NCBI GenBank assembly: GCA_022605955.1
Contig: JAKCOZ010000059.1
Location: forward strand, 1,736,001-1,800,000
DNA: 64,000 nt
Direction: 5' to 3'
DNA from: Rallus limicola
Lineage: Eukaryota; Chordata; Aves; Gruiformes; Rallidae
The position numbers and the translations under genes were made by a program. The notes beneath the pieces are model-generated. The model made no database searches and was not told the DNA's origin. It worked only from the letters and a program-made list of their open reading frames with translations. This document shows positions 46,401 through 59,569 of the stretch, one piece after another; position 1 is the stretch's first letter; each line of letters opens with the position of its first letter.

Positions 46401-46769
46401 GTAATTATGTCACTTCTGTTCTCACAGAGGAGATGCCGAAACGCTTTCTCTGAAATCAGCTTACTGTGTTTTCAGAAGCTAATCCTCTGCAAATAAAGCT
46501 AGAGCATAAAGCGACTGGAAAAATAATGAGCACAAGGACTGGATGCAATATTTTCTCCTCCGAGCATCCTTGCAGAGAAGAAGGAGAAATAAAATCCCCG
46601 GCACCCAAAGAAAAAGCAGCAAGTCCCCTGGGGAGAGTTGGGCATACCTGGCTTTCGTCCCTTCGCTGAGGCTGTGGAAGGCGCAGCTGCACTGGGATGG
46701 GCACGAGCCGCCTGCCCGTGGCAGCCCTCCGAGCATCGAGCAGCAGAGCAAACTCACCGCGATCCACAT
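36437..46769 (-). CDS. LRIT1: LRIT1, leucine-rich repeat, Ig-like and transmembrane protein 1 (complete)
   Basis: Photoreceptor type I membrane protein acting at the photoreceptor synapse, where it shapes signalling to bipolar cells (family knowledge). Coding exons on the minus strand: 46769-46648, 44137-43671, 40114-39809 and 37422-36437. They total 1881 nt, 626 residues; the human protein is 623. Order: signal peptide (MWIAVSLLCCSML), LRRNT (SCPSQCSC), five or so LRRs ([44 protein letters not shown]), LRRCT (NPWVCDCSLYEMV), Ig with cysteines in LLRCG and GEYICKAKNFLG, a long linker, FN3 at about 429-515, helix at about 528-549 (LINVVVISVACVIAVPLTLV) and a tail with LLSARSSVDSE ending PNEYFC. 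The start ATG has G at -3 and is followed by a good signal peptide. It is divergent from RGR. Confidence 0.98.
37423..39808 (-). other. LRIT1: LRIT1 intron 3, nothing recognised
   Basis: A 2.4 kb intron, AT-rich, with no repeat or conserved motif that I can support. Confidence 0.8.
39809..40114 (-). CDS. LRIT1: LRIT1 exon 3: LRRCT and first half of the Ig domain
   Basis: The acceptor is attttgacag before 40114 and the donor ACAG/GTGGGT follows 39809. Length is 306 nt, phase 1 at both ends. It encodes GLQDNPWVCDCSLYEMV, SPNIAFIEPRLKCFTP, VELRKCQSPVV and SWRRADGAQLNGT. The frame runs on past the donor, but the family alignment resumes at VHQEISSDG in exon 4. Confidence 0.97.
40115..43670 (-). 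other. LRIT1: LRIT1 intron 2, nothing recognised
   Basis: A 3.6 kb intron. This position has no counterpart intron in LRIT2. A C-rich run lies at 42803-42818; otherwise nothing stands out. Confidence 0.8.
43671..44137 (-). CDS. LRIT1: LRIT1 exon 2: leucine-rich repeats
   Basis: The acceptor is ttccccaccag before 44137 and the donor is G/GTAAGA after 43671. Length is 467 nt. It completes the arginine codon, then TVLCNDPEMTLTPVNIP, followed by the LRR block to NDNSKIIL, leaving one base of a glycine codon. VLCNDPEMTL is a strong LRIT1 marker. Confidence 0.97.
44138..46647 (-). other. LRIT1: LRIT1 intron 1, nothing recognised
   Basis: A 2.5 kb AT-rich intron following the signal-peptide exon. 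No coding or repeat signal. Confidence 0.8.
46648..46769 (-). CDS. LRIT1: LRIT1 exon 1: signal peptide and LRRNT start
   Basis: The ATG is at 46769-46767 and the donor CAG/GTATGC follows 46648. Length is 122 nt, ending after two bases of an arginine codon. It encodes MWIAVSLLCCSML, GGSCPSQCSCAFH and EGTKA. The cysteine pattern CPSQCSC matches the LRIT1 LRRNT. The frame stays open further upstream, but the upstream candidate start at 46802 is GTG, so the ATG is preferred. Confidence 0.94.
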
Positions 46770-46932
46770 GGCTACCTGTGCATGGGAAGGACACCTGGGC
46801 ACTACACAACGTGGAAGGTTTCTCCTATTGTTTTATCCATTGACTGGTCACATCTTGTTAACTCCCTTTCGTTTTCAGCCGCACTGTGATCTTCCAGCCC
46901 TCGCTGAGTCCATCAGATAAAAAGGATAGGCA

Positions 46933-46940
46933 GGGATTAA
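46933..46940 (-). promoter_or_regulatory. Consensus CRX/OTX2 site upstream of LRIT1
   Basis: The minus strand, that is the LRIT1 sense strand, reads TTAATCCC, the photoreceptor CRX consensus (C/T)TAATCC. It lies about 165 bases upstream of the start codon. LRIT1 is photoreceptor-specific, so CRX control is plausible but untested. Confidence 0.5.
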
Positions 46941-49900
46941 GGATGGGGACTTGAGTTATTTTCATGAAGGTGCTTATTGCTTCCTGGAACCGTACTGACA
47001 GCATTTCTTCCCTCGGGGAGCACCATCAGAAAACCTTCCTTAGGCAATCTGTGGCTCTTGTGAGGGGAAAAAAAGCAAACACACTTTTTTGGGGACCTGC
47101 ATCACAGGCAAGATAACTTATCTCACCAAGAATTAGCAGTAAATTACATCCTCACAGGGAACTGAGAACATTTAAAACCAGTTTATTATGCTAATAGAAC
47201 AGAAGCCTCCTATAAAAGAATATTACACATATACAGTGATAAAAGAAAATAAAATCTTTTAATAGTAAAAGCTCATGAACTGATCAAGCAATTATTGAAC
47301 TGTTGGCAACATGCCTGATATTAAAAAACAATAACATTGCAAATTCTGACCATATTTCAGTCTATATCAAGGCTAGTGCACACCTGCAGGACTGTGCTCT
47401 GACTTGCTGGTACAGCAAAGTCCAGAGGAGGGACCGTTTTTGGAAGTACCACCTGATGCAGGGCCATGGAAGAGCTTTCAGGAATGCTAAGGAAAGCTCA
47501 GCTCTGTCTTACAGACAGTCCAGGAAAGGATCAAGTTATTTTTTTCTGCTTCCCTTGAAGATAATTTTTCCCATGTATTAACAAATGCAGCCATAATCAC
47601 AAAGCTGATGGAGACGTCCTATGTTTTCAGCAATCTTCATCTGACTCCAAATAACACAATACACGTGAGAAAGTAGAGCCCAAATATGCACAGATCTAGA
47701 GCTTAGGAAGCTGCTACTTGAGATGAGAGCAGAATTCTACTCATACTAGCAAGGACATCTCATGTTTATAAAGACTATTATTGTGTGATGAGTATGAAAT
47801 ATATAAATCACTCACACTACAAATGTGCAACACTCCCTTAAAAGTAAAAAGCTCTGGAGAAACTAATAGATTATTACTTTCAACCTGATCAGATTGGTCC
47901 TCCCCCACTTCCCAGCCATACTGCATTATTGCTTTGGCAGAAAATGTGACCCCTGTGTCAGGCAGAAAACAGAACATACAAGTTGAAAGTTAAGAGAAAT
48001 GAGGAGTAATTGTATAGAGCTGAACAGGTAGCAATAAAGCACTAACCAGGCACTGATTCTTTAGAGATGCTTTAGGAAAATATTTCTCTGCCAGTTCTGG
48101 AGCTCAGAAAAACCTTACAGGGGAGAGCACCAGACACCTCACTCCAGTGTAAAACCTGAGCAATTTTACTAAAATCCTGGACTTTATTAACTCAGTAAGA
48201 ATTCTGCCATCTGCTTCACCCAAAAAAATGGGATAAACTGTGTCTGACTGAGGCAGATACAACCCAATATCCTATTGGCCTTTCAGCACCGCTCTTTCCC
48301 CAGCTTCCCTTTACCTAACATCAGAAAAGAGGGGAAACGACTTACAACCACAAAGATTTCTCTAAGAATTAGGTTTTCTTGAATCTTAATTGTACTGATA
48401 AGAAAAAGTGCCCTTCACAGTCTCTTCAGTCAGTATTTGAAGATGCCATGTTTCTTCTGTCCACCTCCTGCAGATAACCACCTAAATTCAAATTCCCCTA
48501 GGAGAAAACTACAGCTCTACACCTTTTTTAAAGTCTGTTTGTATCTACAGCTGCTCTTATGCAAACATACATAGAAGAATCAAATCATATGAACTGCCAT
48601 AAAGCAAGGAAGAAATATTAACAATCTAGCCAAAAAGACATGTTGAAGGTTAGAAGAAAAGATTAAAAAAAACCATAACCCCATCACAGGCAGTTCAACA
48701 TGCCAAGCTTCCACCTGAAAGTGCTATGAGAGACAGACATGATTTGAAGAGCTTCTGTGCATATTAGTCCTCAAAATTCAAATCTCTTCCATGTTTGTGC
48801 AGCCATTTCAGATCCTTAACTAGTTCCAGGTAGCTGTCAAGATGGACAGGATGTTACAGAAGAGGCATAACATGGGCAACTTGAGTTACCTGTGGCTGAA
48901 GCTGGTTTCTTTTCCAATGAGCAAAAGGGAATTAAGGGGGACCAGTTCCCCATATAAGCTGGATGCAGAAAGCTACATGGTATAACTACCCTTGTGTCTC
49001 CACTGTTTCCCCGCTGCTCTCCTACCTGGGCTGATGATCTGCCAGTGCAAGGAGGATCTCTATGGGATAAACTCGCTGCAGTAGGTCCAGCTCAAGAATT
49101 CACCTCTCACCTTTCCCTTCCAACACTCCTCATTGCAGACCTGTTGATTTTGCTTTTCTTTTCAAATATTTTATCAGAGGTTACCAGTCAAAAGTACAGC
49201 AATAACATACCTATTCCTACACACAAACAACTGGAAGGTTAATGAGTATGTTACAGAAACAGTATAAGGCATTGTTCTTAAAAAAGACTGCTTACTGGAT
49301 TTCTGGTGTATCGGTGTTCTTCAGCAGAATGAGATTACACTGGCAATTTTTCAATAATTCTGGGTAATGAACCCTCTGAGTCTCAAGGTAATCTAGATGT
49401 GGTTTGGGGCTAACTATTAAACAGACATTTTATGGTGCCATAGTTTCACATAAGCTTGTTTCACAGGTAACTCCGATAATTAATTAAGGCTTGTAGAAAT
49501 CATTTACTGAGAGGATGGTCCAAAGGTTTATTTTTCCCATGCTATTTTCACATTCTATGTTTATTGTTGTTCAAAGAGAAATTCAAGTATCTCATTATTT
49601 ATTTCTGAAGATGCAGTGCTGCTCATTAAATATCCATAGTTGTTCTCTCATCGACTTCCATTAGGTCCCATTTCTAGATTTAATGATTTCTCAGTTCCCT
49701 TAATGATCTTCAAGCTAAGACCATGCTCATCGGATTCTTTAGTGCACTCATTGGTCAACTTGCCTTGCTGCCCAGACTGCCTCAGCTCAATACTAGCAAC
49801 ATTGACTGAATCATCTCTCCCTCTACTTAAGTTAAATTCTACTTGAAAAAGCAATTCAACCTAATTAACCTCTCGCCTCTACTTTTTTCAGTGCATCTGA

Positions 49901-50230
49901 CAAAGTGGTTTCCCTCCATTGGATCTTTGGAATAATAAACTTGTAGAAAGTAGCCAATAACTCTATGGTAAGATTTGCTTTCATGAACCTCAATTCTGCC
50001 TCACAAATGAAACAAGTTACAACTAAACGCTGGGAGCAGTAGAAATAAACAATTTATAAAAACCAACAGCGATCAATAAAGTAGCAGCCTTAGCAGCTAC
50101 TGATGCTATGCACTTTTTCAAGAAAGCTATTTAGTTAACATGACAGACTCACTTCTAAACAAAAAAGAGAAAGACCCAGTGGCAGGCTGAGAGATTAATA
50201 AAACAAGATAAATAAAAGTGGTAACCTTGA

Positions 50231-50385
50231 CATAGAATCATCTGGGTTGGAAGAGATCCTTTAGATCATCGAGTCCAACCACAGCCTAACCCTGACTAGT
50301 TCACCTCTAGATCATGACCTTAAGGACTTCATCTACACGTCTTTTAAATACCTCCAGGGATGGTGACTCCACCACCTCCCTGACA
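50231..50385 (-). mobile_element. CR1 LINE, truncated 3' end, minus orientation
   Basis: The plus strand begins catagaatcatctgggttgg, the complement of a CR1 3' end, then agatcctttagatcatcgag, tccaacc and cctccagggatggtgactcc. Homology fades at about 50385. Only the 3' terminal part is present. Confidence 0.88.
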
Positions 50386-51709
50386 TGTTTCTCACCTTGG
50401 AGTATATCTGCAAGTATGCCAGACCCATGTGCAACTAATAACCCAGTACCATTTTATCAGCTTGAAGTTTTCCTCCCCATTGTTTATATAATTCTTCATC
50501 ACTACATCACCAACAAATGATGCAAATGATGTGTTAAGCATTAAGCCACAGATTAGAACCATGTTAGGCTTGATCTGAATGGCCAAGAGGTGAGACTGGC
50601 CTCACCATGAGGAAACTCAACCAAAGCTTCATTAGGAGGTGAGAAAGCCAGCTCAGGTAGACTCAGGACATAAGGAGCTGGAGGAGGAAAAGTAGGAAGG
50701 CCTTGGTGCACAAGCAGTAGAAAAGTTCCCCTGGTGCACAGGCTTCCTAAATGTAACAGAAAGGAGCAGGCAAGAGGGGGATTTGGTACAACAAAGGCAA
50801 TGAAACAAAATTCTAAAAACAGAAGTGTAGATGCCAGTACTTGCTCTTCAGGGACTGCACGACAGGAACTGCAAGCATGCATGAGGCAGCATCAGTGCAA
50901 GAAGATGCAGCTTCTGGTTACATCCATGCTTCCTCCCTAATTCAGTGTGATGGAAGAGATAAAATTGGAAGAAAAATCTGGCTAGTGTGTTCAACAGACC
51001 ATGTATTCACTCTTATACACACTTCTGGTTTGTCCCAAAGCAACTGTGCAGTGCAATAGCTTTCTAGATCTTCATGGCATTTTTAAGGCTTAAGTGTATG
51101 ATCTCCTCCCAACTACTAAACAGTTATTCATGCATTATGCTGCTTAATTGAAAATAAACACTCAGAAAATTTCCTTGCAGGAAAAGGTGATTTATATGAG
51201 ACTTTCTAAAATAAGTATCAACTTTGTCAAGTGGCAAAGGTACCAGCGCAGAATAAAAATATGACAGCCAACTCCATCCCATAAGGAAACGAGTGGGAAT
51301 TAGGCCTCTCACTTCCGTGGGTACCATTCTGCACTCTAAATCATAAAAATAGTGCTCTTTACTGCTTACTTAGGAAGTAAAATATTTCTGCTCTATAACA
51401 AGCTAAAAATACCTGTTGGAGAAGAAAATTTTAAAAAGCCCCAGTCATTCATCAGAAGTGTTATGGTGATCTCTGAGAATAGTTCAGTCCCCTGTTTGTA
51501 TTTTTGGTGTAAGGAAATGCAGAGCAAATGGGGTCAAAGTTTACTGTCAGCAACATTCAGCACGTGGCAATCTTTCCTAAGTGGTGGATAATTTAGAGAA
51601 AAAATGTTTTGCTTTTAATAAGATTAAGTTGATTACTTGATATTATACTTTCCATTTTTTCCCCATACAGACTTTTTGAACCCAGAAATCACCCACAAAC
51701 TCACAAGCT

Positions 51710-52306
51710 TGTGCTGGCTTTGGCTGGGATAGAATTAATTTTCTTCATAGTAGCATAGTAACTGTGTTTTGGATTTGTACTGAATCAGCGTTGGTAGCAC
51801 AGGCATGTTTTGGTCACTGCTGAGCAGGCTCACACAGAGCCAAGGACTTTGCTGCTTCTCACACCTCCCCACCAGCAAGAGGGCTAGGGGTGCACAAGGA
51901 CTTGGGAAGGGACATGTCCAGGAGAGCTTACCTCAACTGACCCAAGGGGTATTCCATGCCACATGATGTCATGCACAGCCTATAAAGCTGGGGGAAGAAA
52001 GACAAGGAAGGGAGGACATTCAGAGTGATGGCGTTTGTATTCCCAAATAACTGTTGCATAGGATGGAGACCTGCCTTCCTGGGCATGGCTGAACACCTGC
52101 CTGCCTGCCCATGGGCAGTGGGGAATGAACTCCTCTGTTTGCTTTGCTTGTGTGCAGTTTTTCCTTTACCTATTAAACTTTCTTTATCTCAGTCTATGAG
52201 TTTTCTCACCATTACTCTTCTGATTCTCTCCTCCATCCCACTGAAGGGGGAGGATGAGCAAGCAGCTCTACGGTGCTTAGTTTCAGGCTGGGATTAAACT
52301 ATGACT
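51710..52306 (+). mobile_element. Solo LTR of an avian endogenous retrovirus (ERVL-like)
   Basis: The start TGTGCTGGCTTTGGCTGGGA and the end near ggattaaactatgact resemble a widespread bird LTR. Inside lie TATAAA at 51981-51986 and an ATTAAA polyadenylation signal at 52172-52177, in the right order for U3-R-U5 on the plus strand. Flanks AAGCT (51705-51709) and GAGCT (52307-52311) look like a 5-base target duplication with one change. The terminal CA is now CT. No gag, pol or env sequence is adjacent, so this is a solo LTR left by recombination. The family name is from memory, not a search. Confidence 0.85.
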
Positions 52307-55300
52307 GAGCTCAAAAGCAAAACTTGAGTAACAAACTCAGCATGCTCCACCGAGTCGCTCATTTTTAATATGCCATTGGACAGACATTATTTATAGTTAT
52401 TTCCCCCTATACACTTACAGAAATATTGCATAAAGCAAACAAACCAGCATAACTTATCATACATTAAATCCATAAAATACCTCATTATCATGATTTTGTC
52501 CAAAGGGTTTTATTAGCAGGCAACATAGGCCAGACACTAAATCAAATTCATTAGGTAAATGCATCTCCAAGAAGCTTCTGGCAGGGCACATCTTGTAAAG
52601 TGGAAAATCCTTCCCACTGATGCAAGTCAAGAGCATGTTAATACATTACGTCATTCTAAATTGGATCTTGCACTTAATGCTGATGAAGGCAGCTCCTCCA
52701 GACCTATAGGACTGAAGTCATTAATAGATCTTTAGGCATGCTGAAGAAATAAAAGAAACCCAAACAGGTTTTGGCACAGAGCTCTTTGAAAGTCTATCAG
52801 TGGTGGTTTTTTGTGCATATATTGACCTTGATTGTTCCAGCCACCGTGGAACAGGAGTAGAGACCTCTAACCCAAGGGAGATAAATGCACATACCTCCCT
52901 TATGAATACAGCATTTGACCCATTTCTGTCCGCACAGCAGAAGCCACTTCACAACGCCATGGTGCAAGCAGCAATGCTCAGTGAGGCAAAGGCCAGCAGA
53001 AGATGGAGGTTTACTTTTGCCTCACCTTAAGGGAGTAGTGACCCAACTGCTGTAGCCATGGATCTTCTTTTCTTCTCCAAAGACCCTACAGGGACAGGCA
53101 AATGCCTCTGTGGTTGGACGTACAGGACCTTGGAGCAAAATTCTCTGGGACAAACTCTCTGTAAACTCCTCTGAAGGGGGAAAACAACAGTGAACTCTCT
53201 CTGTCTTGAAAGGCCTCTGAAAACCTGTCTTTGAAACTATTAATTTTGAGCAGTTATGAAAGTGTGAACTTGTGTTGCCCACTGAATGGAAGCTGGAAGA
53301 TGCTTCCATCCAAAACCAATACAGAAAATAATTCCGTGTCAGTAAATGCTTTAACAACCATAAATCCATCCACCAAAATAATGTTAAAAAACTAACACAT
53401 GTGAAAACCACAGCTGAGTGGCACAGAGTGAATCTTATTGAGGATACTGGTGTTTCTGACTAGTTTAGCCACACATACAAAAAGCCCTGTAAAGCTCAAA
53501 ACAAGTATCACTCACACATGCCACAGTCATCTATTAGCTTTTTGCTATGCCAACTCTCTTGACATTACAGTTGATAGTGGGAGGGGGAGAGAAGGATGAA
53601 AAGAAAAGCACTGCAGCAAATTCTGCTGGAATGTATGGTTTACAGTGTCACATTTGTACTGAAACAATACCCAGCATCTCGAGTAAGGTGTAGGCACTCC
53701 TTACGACTGACACCTGTTTCTCTAATGGAGCACTGCCAAAAAAGACATGACACAAAGATTAAGGACCGAAAGAAATAAAATCTATCATTGAGTTGTACAT
53801 ATATATTTATATAAATAAAATCTAGATATAAAGCTTAAGTTATCATTAATAGAAAAATTAATACATTGTTCTGCTAGCCATAAACTTAACCGATTTCTGA
53901 TAAGACAACAAAGGGGAATCTTTAAAAGCCTTCTAAAGAAAGAAACCAAATACACAGTTAGCAACACTGAAGAAGTATTTATGTGTCTGTATACACATGC
54001 ACACACAGGTAGAGTTACCAAAACATAGACCTAGAACAGCATAAATGTCATGTCCAACAGCTCTCACAGAAGAAAATACTATTCATCTCTGAGATGCCAC
54101 AGCCATATACTAGTCCACTGTGGTCCATTTTGATAACTAGGCGTAACATAATCACATCTGACATGTATTTTAAATGGGTAAAACTTTATTAGGTTTGTAT
54201 TCCTGGCCCCTCTTCTCTATTGTACCTTCATTCCCTAGAAGCCAGTAAGGTTCCTACAGTTTAACAGAATCGGTTAACTTTGGGCTTAGTATCCTTAGCT
54301 GCATGACAGGGGGGGCATGCAATAATATTGCTGACTGCAATAACCTTTTCTGATTTGGACCTTAATAGTATTAGTCTAAGCCCTGCAGAGTCACCTCTGC
54401 TTAGGAAACAGTGCCTATTTGTTCGCTTCCTCAGGCATGCAAGAAGAATTAAACTTCCAGCACTGTTTATCTGGCTCCTGAATGCAGATGGAGCATAATG
54501 TTTTACACAGCAGCCCTCTGCCCACCTTTCAGTCTGACAACCAACAGCTTTCCTGTCCTGATTTACCTGCCTATAACCTCGAGATCTTGCAGGTCAAGTA
54601 CATGCCCTTGTGGCGGTTCTAGTAAACATCCTGGAAGCTGCAAGTCAAGTCTTACACACAGGGACCAAGAAAAATAGGAGAAACAAGGAAGAAAACAGAA
54701 GAGATAAAAAGTAAGAAAAAAGGTGAAAGGAAATATTTCATCTTGATGTAGTCTATCTTCTTAATGTTATTATTCTCAGATTAATAAATTCTTCTCAATC
54801 TGTTATCTTCAGTAGTGCAATGTATGAATATATATATGCATGTGGTGGGGTCATAATACAAGAATTACATTGCCTGTGTGCAATTATTCTTATTTTTATT
54901 CTGACTATTATTGAACTAAATGCTTCACTATATACTTTTTTTCTTCCCAAATATGGTTATTTGTGAAATAAGAGAGGGGGGAGTTTGAGGAGGTAATAGC
55001 AGAAAATCAGGGCATGCCTCAGGTAGCCTTTCACACCCACAACTGTCCTACAGACCCACAGAAGGGCAAAAAAAAGGAGAAGTGCCACACTTTGGTCCTT
55101 CCAATTTGCTGTATGGCCTATCCTTCATTTGTTCAACCCTTGAAGATATATAATCAGCCTAACTTTAATGGCGTGTCCTTACCAAGATAAAAACAAGAAA
55201 GAAACCTGGGAAGATGAAGGAAGCCTATGATTATCAGGAGCTTCCTCTAAGACCTTCCTTCCCTGTCCCATCTGCCTGAAGACACAATATTAAACCCATC

Positions 55301-58300
55301 TTCAGAAAAATTCAATTAACTTCAGGGGAGCTTCCCTGGGCAAAACCTCTACATTCCCACTCAGACCAGAAACATAGGGAAGACTAATGCTCCTAGCAAC
55401 AGCAGAAGGTAGCACTTGTGCTGCATCCTTCAAGAAATGTATAACCAGATGACATTGTGGTGAGGGCTATCCCTAAGGAATTCCCACAGAAGTGAAGCAA
55501 TGTGCAATGTCTTCAGAAGGTGCTGTCATACGGTGAGAGTTTTATCAGCTATCATAATGGATGTTAAGCATTTTTAACAATATATTGGATAAAATACCAA
55601 GCTTCTCTTGATTCCTTAACAGACTCAGTGCCTGTATCTTTCCTCAATAATTCTAGGCTTTTCTACCTTATTATGTAAGTGTATCCATTAAACTTTTAAA
55701 ATTACCATTTAAATGTTTCAATATCTCATGTTAAGTGTTTGGCAGGTTAATTCATTTCGCTGGAGCAATATAAGCAAAACAACTTGTTTCCTGGTCATTC
55801 TCTTTTATTCCAACTTGGTAAGATACCTATGTAAAATACAGTTCATCTATTTTGTTTGTCTGTTAAGCAATTTCTTAATCAAGATTTCAACCAAATCAAG
55901 ACTTGCCTACCAAAGATTTTATTCAGGAACCAGTTGTTTTTTCTTCTGTAAAGAGAAAGACCAGGACTAAAGTAACCGAAAGCTGAATAAAAGTGTCTGG
56001 AACTGTCATTTTGAAATGGCATATTACAAAAACTCCTCCTTCATTAGCTAACTACAGAACAAACACTATTTCAGCAACATTTTCACATTAGAGATGACAA
56101 TAAAAGCACAACTGAAGGCTTTGCCTTCATCATCATTAATTTTGTTTTGTGAGACAACATAATGTAGTATTTACAAGTCTCATTCCACTCTTATAAAAGG
56201 CATCTCAGTCTGAAGAATTTGGTTGCTCCTGTCCACATGCTGCTCTGTGGGTTTGTCCCCTGCATCATCCCTCCCATGGCACATGCCAGGTGCCTATTTA
56301 TAGCCTAGGGTGTATTTCAAATCACTGCTTCTAAATCAAAACAAATTTACACAACTGCAACTAGAAAGTCTCCAGACAATATGCTTTCTGATTTCCTTTC
56401 CTTGATGAGAAGTATTTCCCTTGGGGACCAAGATTACCACTCATCTCTCTGATATCACACTGAAGTCCTCTGTGGCTGTATTCCCAGCCCGCTTCTGCTG
56501 AAATGCTGCCGTTTGTCATTTAAAGGTGTTTTTGAATATAAAAAGTCAAAGGCAATTTGGCTAAACCTGAACCAGAAGAAAGGATTAGGAAGGCAAAGGA
56601 ATAATAATACATCAATTTAGTGAAGTTCTTGCTGTGAATATAAAGAAGTATGTCAGTAATCTGCATTGATTGCTTGGAGAAAATTCAGAGTGTATGAGTG
56701 CTCTGTTATCTTTGCACTGCACCTTTTTTTGTTGTGCTTGTACCAATGCATATTTTACAAAGACTAATATGCTCCCACCAAATCCAAGTCTTATGAAACC
56801 CACAGGGACATCTGCCAACAACCTATCAGATCTTTTTTTCTCTGTGTTCCTTGCAAACAGATTAGTAACCAGTGAGGTATTCTTAAGAGAGAAGGTAAAA
56901 TGAAATGGATGTTTTATTGATACAGAGAGGAGATCAGTGGGAATTCAAAATATGAAGTTGCAAGATAACATCAGGTTGAATGAAAGACCTTTTCCACTGA
57001 ATTTGGAAACAGCAAGTAGCTATTGAAAGAGTGCATAAAGTAGAAGGGGATCACTAAAAACTTCATAATTTAAGGAGATAATAAATGTCTTTGGCAAATT
57101 TGCTATCCTTTGCATGTTTTCACTGACTTCACAGGAATACACGACACCAGGTTGTCTTACATAAAAAAGAGGGAAAGGAAATGAACGCAGCTTTATTTTA
57201 CCAACTGGAAAAAGAGCTATCGTAAGTACATTCTATCAAATTCAAAAATTTATTCCCCATTTATGCCTCCTCTTGGCTTGAAGAAAACCCTTTATAAGTA
57301 ACTGAATTGAGCACCCATATTGCACCATAAATCATACCATAATATCCCAATGAACTATTAGAAATTCAGCTTAACACAGTATCCAAAATAGATATTGAAA
57401 GCTTGATCCATAAATTTTCTATTGATACCAATTGCACTTGAGTCAGATGCTGAACCACCACTGAAAATCTTGCCTGTGACTGATTTGTGTTACTAGAACC
57501 AGCATTGAAAAAGTAAGGTTTAGACATGGAAATCTTTCAAGACATTTGAAGAAAAGCAGCCAACAAGATCACAGTATTTGTTCTAATCCAAAGGGGTTAG
57601 GGTAGTTTTTGAATGAGCAAAGTCTGCACCACAGACACACACACCACAAAAATACCATCAGTACAACACATTTGGGGTGTTCGCTTGGGGGTGATGGCAC
57701 AGTACAGTGGTAGACAACCAAAAGCACCTGACAGCCCTCATGAGGGCAGTTCACACAGTATCTGTCCTTTAGCCAAAAGAGCTGTGCAGCTGTATGTTCA
57801 CAAGCATTACAATGAACCATTTATTTTCAAAGCAATCACAGTAAAAAGATTTACAGCGTGTTTACAAGATCTAGAATTAATTTTTTGCAAGAATATGCAA
57901 TGGATCACTATTAAAACACAGGCTTAGATGAGTCATTTGTCCTTCTAGGAGGCAGGGTTGTCACCTTCTTTGTCATGGAGGTAAGTGAAAGACAAACATA
58001 GGGATGGATTTATGTGGTGCAATGTAATTTTTCTCTGCTTAAACCAAATATCTGTATAGCCTAACAAATACCATGTCCATCTGAATCCTACTTTAAACTC
58101 CAAGAGCATATCCGTCAAGGCAATTACCTACATCAAAACCAGCTGTAAACTGAATGCCAGAAATCACAAAATACAGCAAGATGGTTTCACAACAGCCTGG
58201 AAGCTCCAACCAGTTCTCCTGGGCATCACAGCCTGTAAGGAGAGATTTCAGGAACACTGAAAAAAAGTCCACCATTGTCTTTAACCAAGACCCCTGACTG

Positions 58301-59567
58301 TGACATCACTGTGTAGTTAGGAAACCCATGAAGAAGCTCTGGCCCTATCTGGAGCAAATACACTCTGCCTGACATCCCAATCAACCAAGAGCCAAGTGAG
58401 CTCAGTGTGGGGCCTGAGCTGGGGGAAGCAAATATCCCTTGGGCTGCAGCTCTATTTTTCACTCCCATTTCTCAACGGGATTACGATGAAGAAGAAAGTT
58501 ATGTGTCAAAGCATCAACTATCATGCTAGTGACAACTTGCTAAGGCAATGAGTGGGTCTGTGGAAGAGTAATAAGGAATGAGAAATTAAAAACAAGAAAA
58601 CAAATGCACTACAAGTAGTGGGATAAAGTGCCATTAAAAACCCACAATCCTACATAGTAGATGTTATAGTTATCACTACTCTAAATACAGGTTAAAATTT
58701 GAGATGCCCAAGTTGCTTGCTTCTAATAGGCAGGAGTTGAAAACTAGATAAATAACAGCTGTATAGCTAAAAAAGTATCATTCCTTTCACCTGCACTCTG
58801 AAAGCTTCTGTCTTCCATTCTGCACTAAAATTCCAAGAGAGTTAGTTAATCAGAGAGTAGTACAAGAAATGAAAGGAAAATTCTTGACCATGCTAAGATA
58901 CCACAAGGGCACATCTCACCCCATCGTGTGGTTTGCTCATGGTGGGAATCTAGCATCTGGAGAAGCGGCACGTTGCACGTACTCCAGAGCCACACCACAC
59001 CCAGACTCCACTCTTCAAACACCTCCAAAAGGACAGTAAGGTTATTCCTGTGAGTGCTTCACCACTGGGCAACTTCGTATGTCTGGGGTGCAAAATCAGT
59101 AACTTGTGTTTTCCTTCAATCAGGCTACCCACCCTAATTAGTGCTCAGTTATGAAGAAGAGATATGTCTGCATACAGAATAGTAGTTGCCAGAAAAATAC
59201 ATTGGACAGTTTCTAAAGAGGGGGTGAGAGGGAAGACCTATATAGTGCAGAAATCCTTGGTTCATACTTTTCCCCTAAATACCAACTCAGTGAGTGCCCC
59301 TTTGTTTTTCAGGTCACTCCCCAATTATATATTACATGTTCCTTCGTTCCACAACCTTTAATTCTTTTCCAGTGTTGCAGAATTAACTGGACAGGGCTCT
59401 TAATCTTGTCTCTACAAAGAACTTGTTGTAATTGGAATGAATGCTTTCATTTTGCTGGTGTCTGAAATACGATTTGCAGGGAAAGGGGGAGTGCGGGTTG
59501 ATGCTAGTCCCATCATTAATAACATTCTTGCAGGGATTGTAATGGTGGGAGTAAAAACCCCAAAGCT
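52307..59567. other. LRIT1-RGR intergenic interval, right part
   Basis: About 7.3 kb of AT-rich DNA between the solo LTR and the RGR promoter region. No exon, RNA gene or repeat family that I can support; minor G- or A-rich runs only. Confidence 0.55.
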
Positions 59568-59569
59568 TT

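Larger units (their letters stand above)
46770..51709. other. LRIT1-RGR intergenic interval, left part
   Basis: Contains the LRIT1 promoter side (46770-47000) and a CR1 fragment at 50231-50385. No gene-like frame recognised; the open frames present are short and show no domain features. Confidence 0.6.

Noticed and set aside
46770..46802. Upstream extension of the LRIT1 frame by 11 codons
   Set aside because: The upstream candidate start codon is GTG. The ATG at 46769 has a good Kozak base and is directly followed by the signal peptide.
53022..53411. Minus-strand open frame of 129 codons between LRIT1 and RGR
   Set aside because: No domain or gene-like context. It could be part of an unrecognised repeat, but nothing supports a gene.
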